Part shown: positions 40,123 to 44,318 of the stretch, piece after piece
Layout of the letters: every line of letters begins with the position of its first letter
How positions within the stretch are numbered: position 1 is the first letter of the stretch
Origin: an uncultured Selenomonadales bacterium
GTDB taxonomy: Bacteria; Bacillota; Negativicutes; Selenomonadales; Selenomonadaceae
Assembly (NCBI GenBank): GCA_947165295.1
Contig: CAMUZU010000018.1
Coordinates: 1-44,318, forward strand
Direction of reading: 5' to 3'
DNA length: 44,318 nucleotides
The notes under the pieces: generated by a model
The model's database searches: none
Told to the model about the DNA's origin: nothing
The model's input: the letters and a program-made list of their open reading frames with translations, nothing else
Translations under genes and position numbers: made by a program

Positions 40123-42381
40123 TTACCGAGTGGCAAGCATCTGATAACATTCGCCGAGCTTTTTGTAAGCTGTGGCGGCGTCGTTCGGATTGAGTTCGGC
40201 GTATTTTTGAAAGTCGGCAATCGCCTTGTGATATTCGCCCAAATTCTTGTAAGCGGCACCGCGATTGTAATACGCTCCGGCAAGTTTCGGGTTGAGCGCA
40301 ATCGCCTTGTCGGAATCTTGAATCGTGCGCTCGTATTGCTTCAAGAAGTAGTAAAAGCCGCCGCGACTGTTGTACGCCGCCGCATAATTCGGATTGAGTT
40401 GAATCGCTTCGTCGGCAAGTTCAATCGCGCCGTCGAAATCGCGCTGCTTGAAAAGTTCAAACGCCTCGTCGATTTTTTGTTTCGACAGCGTAACTTTGTC
40501 CTCCGTCGCCATGTGGAAGAATTCGTCGTAATCGCTGTCGCCGATGTTGATGACGATAAGATTTTTCTTCGCCCGCGTGATGCCCGTGTAAACCATTTCG
40601 GCGTTGAGAAATTTTTTCTCGGCGTTGACGGAATTGTCGTTGCCGATAATCAAAATCGCCGTGTGAATGCCCCAGCCTTTGTAGCTGTGAATCGTCGCGA
40701 GTTTGAACTTGCCGCTCTCCATGCGGAAATTGTATTTGGCGGCTTGTCGTATTTTGTCGATTTTCCACGCGTTGGCGGTGTCGTGATAATCTTGCCAATC
40801 TTCTTCATGCTCGAATGTGGTTATCGTCTTGTGACCTTTGTCGCGCAGAATTTTGTCGACGGGGCGAACGTTCTTTATCACCTGCGACAAAATGCAAATG
40901 TCGTCGTTTGGCGGCGCGAATTTTTTCAGCGCGTCGGCGAAGATGTCGACAATTGCCTCCGCGTCAAACGAATCGAAGTAATGATATTGCACGGTCGTTT
41001 CGTCGCCCACGTCGTCGGCAAACAACGTCGCGGGCTTTGAACGAGTTTTCGCGGCGGTAAGTTTGTTGTCGCTGTTCGGAAGGAACTTTGCTTGAAACTC
41101 ATGCGCCAAGTTAAAAATCTTTGAACGCAGACGATAACTCCCGTCGTTGAGCCGCAAAACACCGGCTCTGCCCGTGGGGACGGCGTCTTTTTGGCGAACT
41201 TCGTAAATGTCTTGATCCCAGTCGCCGAAAAAAACAAGCTCGCCCGTCGGTGTCAAAAGCGACACGATTGTTTCCATCCAGTAGCGTTCAAAATCTTGCG
41301 TTTCGTCGACGAAAATCGTTTGAAATTTTTGCGGCGTCGCGGTCAATTCGTAAGTGTCGATTTCTTTGCCGGTTTCGTCAGTCTTGACTATGTCGAATTG
41401 ATGAGTTATTGCCCGATAGTCACGAATACATTTGTGAAAGTGCACGACGCTGAAATAATTCTTCATGATGAAACTTTTGCGGCCTTGAATGTTCGGCAGT
41501 GAGTTCAACGCTTGACTGAGGCAGTCGCGAATGTAATTGCAAAGCGTGATGTTAAATGTCAAAATCAACACGGGCGCGTTCGTCTTGCGGTAAGCGTCGA
41601 CCGCCCGAAAAGCTAACACCGTCGTTTTGCCGCTGCCGGCGGGTGCGCGAAGTTGTCGGATATATTTCTTGCCCGAACCTGCGGCACATTGCGCCAAACG
41701 TTTTTGCGCGGGACTGAGACTTTCCGGGAAGAAAATTTTCGTTAAGCTGTGATCCGACGGCTTCAACACGCGGCAAAGTTCGTCGTAAACGTCGTCTTTG
41801 AAATACTTTGACTCCCCGGCGCCGAGCAAAAAATTCAGCTCATTAAAATTTCTCAAGGCGTCGCGTTCAAGTTGGTCACGCGTCAGCAAGAGAATGTAAT
41901 TGTACTTCAGCGAATGTTTGTCGGCTCCGAGAATGCCGAAAAAATTTTTGACTTGCTCAGTTGTCGCGCCGTAAAAGAAAACCGCCGCTTGAACGAGCGA
42001 ATACGCTTTGCTGTCGCGCAAATTTTCTTCGGCGAGCGTGCGGCTGTAAGTGTCGTAAAACAAATCTTTGTAGTACTTTACCTGCGCAATCGGCGATTTA
42101 ATTCTTTGACCGCTGCTGTTGACAATCCACGTGTTTGCGTCTTCAAGCTTGTACGAAGACAAATTCCAATCTTTGACTTCGATAATCAAGATGCCGTGAT
42201 TCTTTCGCATGACGACGACATCGGGAAAGCTGCCGTCCCAGTGCGCTTGAAAGAAAACTTCAAATTCGCCGTCAAGCTTGCCGAGATATTCTGCCAAGAA
42301 GTCCAACAGAAATTGTTCGCCTTCGGTCGGCGGCGGTTTCATAAGCGAAATATCCGCCCGTTCGGGAAAGAACTTTACCAT
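40123..42381 (-). CDS. NERD domain / superfamily I helicase / TPR fusion protein
   Basis: A 752-residue protein with three parts. Residues about 10-110 are a nuclease-related NERD domain: EGEQFLLDFLAEYL, GSFPDVVVMRKNHG, LIIEVKDWNL (E-x-K). Residues about 215-620 are a UvrD/Rep-like helicase core: Walker A APAGSGKTT at about 245, FVDETQDFE at about 355, LATIHSYKGWG, and MVYTGITRAKKNLIVI. Residues about 637-752 contain three TPR units (AIELADEAIQLNPN, KAIALNPKLAGAYYNRGAAY, KAIADFQKYAELNPN). ATG at 42381 has GGAGG 8 bases upstream. It has its own promoter and faces the accessory locus. It may act in DNA repair or phage defence; the TPR tail is unusual. Confidence 0.88.
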   Translation of the reverse strand: MVKFFPERADISLMKPPPTEGEQFLLDFLAEYLGKLDGEFEVFFQAHWDGSFPDVVVMRKNHGILIIEVKDWNLSSYKLEDANTWIVNSSGQRIKSPIAQVKYYKDLFYDTYSRTLAEENLRDSKAYSLVQAAVFFYGATTEQVKNFFGILGADKHSLKYNYILLLTRDQLERDALRNFNELNFLLGAGESKYFKDDVYDELCRVLKPSDHSLTKIFFPESLSPAQKRLAQCAAGSGKKYIRQLRAPAGSGKTTVLAFRAVDAYRKTNAPVLILTFNITLCNYIRDCLSQALNSLPNIQGRKSFIMKNYFSVVHFHKCIRDYRAITHQFDIVKTDETGKEIDTYELTATPQKFQTIFVDETQDFERYWMETIVSLLTPTGELVFFGDWDQDIYEVRQKDAVPTGRAGVLRLNDGSYRLRSKIFNLAHEFQAKFLPNSDNKLTAAKTRSKPATLFADDVGDETTVQYHYFDSFDAEAIVDIFADALKKFAPPNDDICILSQVIKNVRPVDKILRDKGHKTITTFEHEEDWQDYHDTANAWKIDKIRQAAKYNFRMESGKFKLATIHSYKGWGIHTAILIIGNDNSVNAEKKFLNAEMVYTGITRAKKNLIVINIGDSDYDEFFHMATEDKVTLSKQKIDEAFELFKQRDFDGAIELADEAIQLNPNYAAAYNSRGGFYYFLKQYERTIQDSDKAIALNPKLAGAYYNRGAAYKNLGEYHKAIADFQKYAELNPNDAATAYKKLGECYQMLATR

Positions 42382-42401
42382 CGTTTTCACCTCCGAAAAA
42401 A

Positions 42402-42430
42402 ATTATATCGATCGCGAAAATTTTTATCAA
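42402..42430 (-). promoter_or_regulatory. Promoter for the NERD-helicase gene
   Basis: On the minus strand TTGATA (42430-42425) and TATAAT (42407-42402) are separated by 17 bases, about 20 bases before the ATG at 42381. This is a near-consensus housekeeping promoter. Confidence 0.75.
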
Positions 42431-42464
42431 GCCGACGGTCACTGAAAAAAAACTGTAAAAAATG

Positions 42465-42493
42465 TTGGCAAGTCGAACGCGATTATGTATAAT
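42465..42493 (+). promoter_or_regulatory. minC: Promoter for minCDE
   Basis: TTGGCA (42465-42470) and TATAAT (42488-42493) are separated by 17 bases, about 40 bases before the minC ATG. It diverges from the helicase promoter, and the two leave about 35 bp between their -35 boxes. Confidence 0.8.
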
Positions 42494-42532
42494 GCACGCG
42501 GAATCATTTTTATTTCACAGGCGGTGATCAGA

Positions 42533-43177
42533 ATGAGTGACATAGTTACGATTAAGGGTCTCAAGTACGGCCTTCAGCTCACCTTCGACAAAGGCGCGAC
42601 GTTCGAGGCTGTACAAGCGAACCTGCTCAACAAGCTCGAAACGGGCAACGGTTTTTTCATTCGCGGGACGACGGTTTTCGTGCCGAAAGGTTACTTCGCC
42701 GAAGAGCAAAACGAAGCGTTGCGGCGCATGTTCCACCGGCACGGGATGCTTTTCAGCACGGAACTCAAACGCCCGAATCTTGCCCCGCCGTCACGCGACA
42801 CGACGACCAAAGCTCCGTCGCAGAAACTCCGCGAGGCCGTCGAAGAAGCGCAAAAGATGATGGTCATCAACCACACCGTGCGCGGCGGCCAGGAAGTCAA
42901 GGCGAACTGCTCCGTGTTGATTTGCGGCAACGTCAACCCCGGTGCGCAGGTTATCGCGGGCGGCTCAATCGACATTCGCGGGACGTGTCGCGGTTTCGTG
43001 CACGCGGGTGCTTTCGGCGACAAGACGGCTTGCGTCGTGGCGGACAGGTTGATGCCCGTGCAAATTCGCATTGCCGATATCATTGCCCGTTCGCCCGACG
43101 AACCCGAAAAAGTTTCGCAGGCAGAACGCGCCATGATTAAAGACAACCGAATCATCTTCGAGCCCGTCGCACGCTAA
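42533..43177 (+). CDS. minC: Septum site-determining protein MinC
   Basis: Inhibitor of FtsZ ring formation away from midcell. The C-terminal beta-helix domain is clear: VRGGQEVKANCSVLICGNVN, GAQVIAGGSIDIRGTCRGFV, HAGAFGD and ADRLMPVQIRIADIIARSPD. The N-terminal domain (residues 1-80) is followed by a short linker. At 214 residues the length is normal. ATG at 42533 has GGCGGTGAT upstream; the in-frame upstream ATG at 42485 overlaps the promoter and is rejected. First gene of minCDE. Confidence 0.93.
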   Translation: MSDIVTIKGLKYGLQLTFDKGATFEAVQANLLNKLETGNGFFIRGTTVFVPKGYFAEEQNEALRRMFHRHGMLFSTELKRPNLAPPSRDTTTKAPSQKLREAVEEAQKMMVINHTVRGGQEVKANCSVLICGNVNPGAQVIAGGSIDIRGTCRGFVHAGAFGDKTACVVADRLMPVQIRIADIIARSPDEPEKVSQAERAMIKDNRIIFEPVAR

Positions 43178-43204
43178 AATCTTTTCGACGAAAGGAAACG
43201 TTTC

Positions 43205-43996
43205 ATGAGCCAAATTATTGTCATCACTTCCGGCAAGGGCGGCGTCGGCAAAACGACAACCACCGCGAATATCGGCGTCGGGCTTGCCATGCGCGGCAAC
43301 AAAGTCGCGCTTATCGACACGGACACGGGCTTACGCAACCTTGACTTGTTGCTCGGTCTGGAAAATCGAATTTTGTACGACTTGATTGACGTGACAAGCG
43401 GCCGCGTCCAATACAAAAAAGCTCTCGTGCGCCACAAGAAGTACGAAAATCTTTATCTGCTGCCGACGTCGCAAGTCAAAGACAAGTCCGCCGTCAATCC
43501 CGAACAACTCGTTAAGCTCTGCGACGAAATGAAGAAGGAATTCGACTTCATAATCATTGACTGCCCCGCCGGCATTGAGCAGGGCTTCAAAACCGCAATC
43601 GCCGCCGCAGATACCGCAATCGTCGTCACAATGCCCGAAATTTCCGCCGTGCGCGACGCCGACAAAATCATCGGCGAACTGGGTCGTGCGGATAAAGAAA
43701 ACGTCAAGCTGATTGTCAACCGCATTCGTCCGCAGATGGTCGAAAAAGGCGACATGCTCGACATGGGCGACATTGACGAAATTTTGTCCGTCGTGTGTAT
43801 CGGGCAGGTTCCCGACGACGAAAATGTTGTTGTCGCGACAAACCGCGGTGAGCCGGTCATTACAATGAGCGATTCGACGGCGGGACAAGCGTACAAAAAT
43901 GTCGTTGCGCGCATCTGCGGCGAAAACGTGCCCTTCCTCAAGCCGCAAAAGGAAGGCTTCTTCGCCCGACTGAAAAAACTTTTCGGCTTGCTGTAA
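43205..43996 (+). CDS. minD: Septum site-determining ATPase MinD
   Basis: Membrane-associated ATPase that carries MinC and oscillates with MinE. The deviant Walker A motif is GKGGVGKTT near the N-terminus, with IDTDTGLRNLDLLLGLENR and FIIIDCPAGIEQGF following. The C-terminal amphipathic membrane-targeting helix is FFARLKKLFGLL. Length is 263 residues. ATG follows GAAAGGAAACG, 27 bp after minC. Confidence 0.96.
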   Translation: MSQIIVITSGKGGVGKTTTTANIGVGLAMRGNKVALIDTDTGLRNLDLLLGLENRILYDLIDVTSGRVQYKKALVRHKKYENLYLLPTSQVKDKSAVNPEQLVKLCDEMKKEFDFIIIDCPAGIEQGFKTAIAAADTAIVVTMPEISAVRDADKIIGELGRADKENVKLIVNRIRPQMVEKGDMLDMGDIDEILSVVCIGQVPDDENVVVATNRGEPVITMSDSTAGQAYKNVVARICGENVPFLKPQKEGFFARLKKLFGLL

Positions 43997-44008
43997 GGAG
44001 GTTCGCCA

Positions 44009-44275
44009 ATGCTTGATGTCCTGAAACGAGTCTTCGGCATGTCCGAAAAAAAATCCGGCGCGGTCGCCAAAGAACGCCTGCAAGTTGTCCTGATTCACGA
44101 TCGCGCCAGCATTTCGCCGGAGATTATGGAGAAAATCAAAGAAGAAATTATCAGCGTCCTGTCAAAGTACATGAACATTAATCGCGCCGACATGGAGATT
44201 GCGCTGGAAAACGATTCGGACTCGGTTGCGCTCGTCGCAAATATCCCGGTCAACTCCATGCGTCATGCGCGGTAA
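44009..44275 (+). CDS. minE: Cell division topological specificity factor MinE
   Basis: An 88-residue MinE: N-terminal amphipathic LDVLKRVFGMSEKKSGAVAK, the MinD-contact strand RLQVVLIHDRASISPEIM, and the dimer domain EEIISVLSKYMNINRADMEI. Its presence implies the oscillating type of Min system, common in diderm bacteria. ATG follows AAGGAGG, 12 bp after minD. A terminator follows. Confidence 0.95.
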   Translation: MLDVLKRVFGMSEKKSGAVAKERLQVVLIHDRASISPEIMEKIKEEIISVLSKYMNINRADMEIALENDSDSVALVANIPVNSMRHAR

Positions 44276-44284
44276 ATCGGTATC

Positions 44285-44312
44285 GGGCGGTCGACAACGG
44301 CCGTCCTTTTTT
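44285..44312 (+). terminator. Intrinsic terminator after minE
   Basis: GGGCGGTC (44285-44292) pairs with GGCCGTCC (44299-44306), allowing G:U pairs, around a 6-base loop and is followed by six T (44307-44312). It starts 9 bp after the minE stop. Confidence 0.75.
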
Positions 44313-44318
44313 GTTGCG

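Noticed and set aside
38801-40150. 449-codon antisense frame opposite the DUF1566-like gene
   Set aside because: It runs across the bidirectional terminator and has low-complexity arginine/phenylalanine content.
10337-42400. Mobile element or prophage borders
   Set aside because: No integrase, transposase, tRNA-end attachment site or flanking direct repeat was found, and codon style does not obviously change at the borders. The tail-like genes alone do not make a prophage.

Overview
The window reads as a chromosomal segment of a diderm Firmicute, most likely in the Negativicutes (Selenomonas-like), although I cannot name the species. The reasons are: strong AGGAGGTGA-type ribosome binding sites with frequent TTG and GTG starts (Firmicute habit); a heptose kinase for lipopolysaccharide inner core (an outer membrane); a complete minCDE set with minE; and Ccm-type cytochrome c maturation genes. 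All genes share a similar GAC/AAC/GTC-rich codon style. That style keeps stop codons rare in the other frames, so most long antisense ORFs are shadows.

Layout. (1) 1-1989, plus strand: the end of ccmB, then ccmC and a NodB-type polysaccharide deacetylase. (2) 1986-4454, minus strand: alr and then a GlcNAc/glucose-type PTS EIICB. holA (4482-5480, plus) diverges from alr across only 27 bp. (3) 5514-10336, minus strand: an apparent operon hemL - hldA - a 28-residue small ORF - deoD - a glycosyltransferase-like gene - a YbaK-type editing deacylase. (4) 10458-40057, plus strand: a 29.6 kb accessory locus of 23 genes, which is the interesting part. (5) 40123-42381, minus strand: a NERD / superfamily I helicase / TPR fusion. 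(6) 42533-44275, plus strand: minC, minD, minE and a terminator.

The accessory locus combines three modules. At its head is a TerY-P-like signalling triad: a divergent Ser/Thr kinase with a zinc ribbon, a vWA protein and a PP2C phosphatase. Through its body run six different Hsp70-like ATPases of 486, 1151, 526, 509, 687 and 1043 residues. They are accompanied by two proteins with GrpE-like ends and several coiled-coil proteins, but I found no J-domain protein. One Hsp70 is fused to a vWA domain, one is interrupted by Sel1-like repeats, and two carry long extra N-terminal regions. In the middle sits a module resembling a contractile injection spike: a DUF4280 PAAR-like protein, a 734-residue candidate sheath or structural protein, a tube-like protein, a VgrG/gpD-like spike and two unknown proteins. 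From 16336 to 40057 the 18 genes are spaced by 1-25 bp or overlap, so they probably form one transcript, read from an extended -10 promoter at 16300 and closed by a bidirectional terminator at 40083-40110.

My working hypothesis (inference) is a phospho-regulated chaperone hub that assembles, remodels or gates a reduced contractile or spike-like particle. Recognisable ClpV, TssJLM, eCIS ATPase, effector, Ter (TerB/C/D), transposase and integrase genes are absent from the window, so this is either a minimal system, a degenerate one, or two modules sharing an operon.
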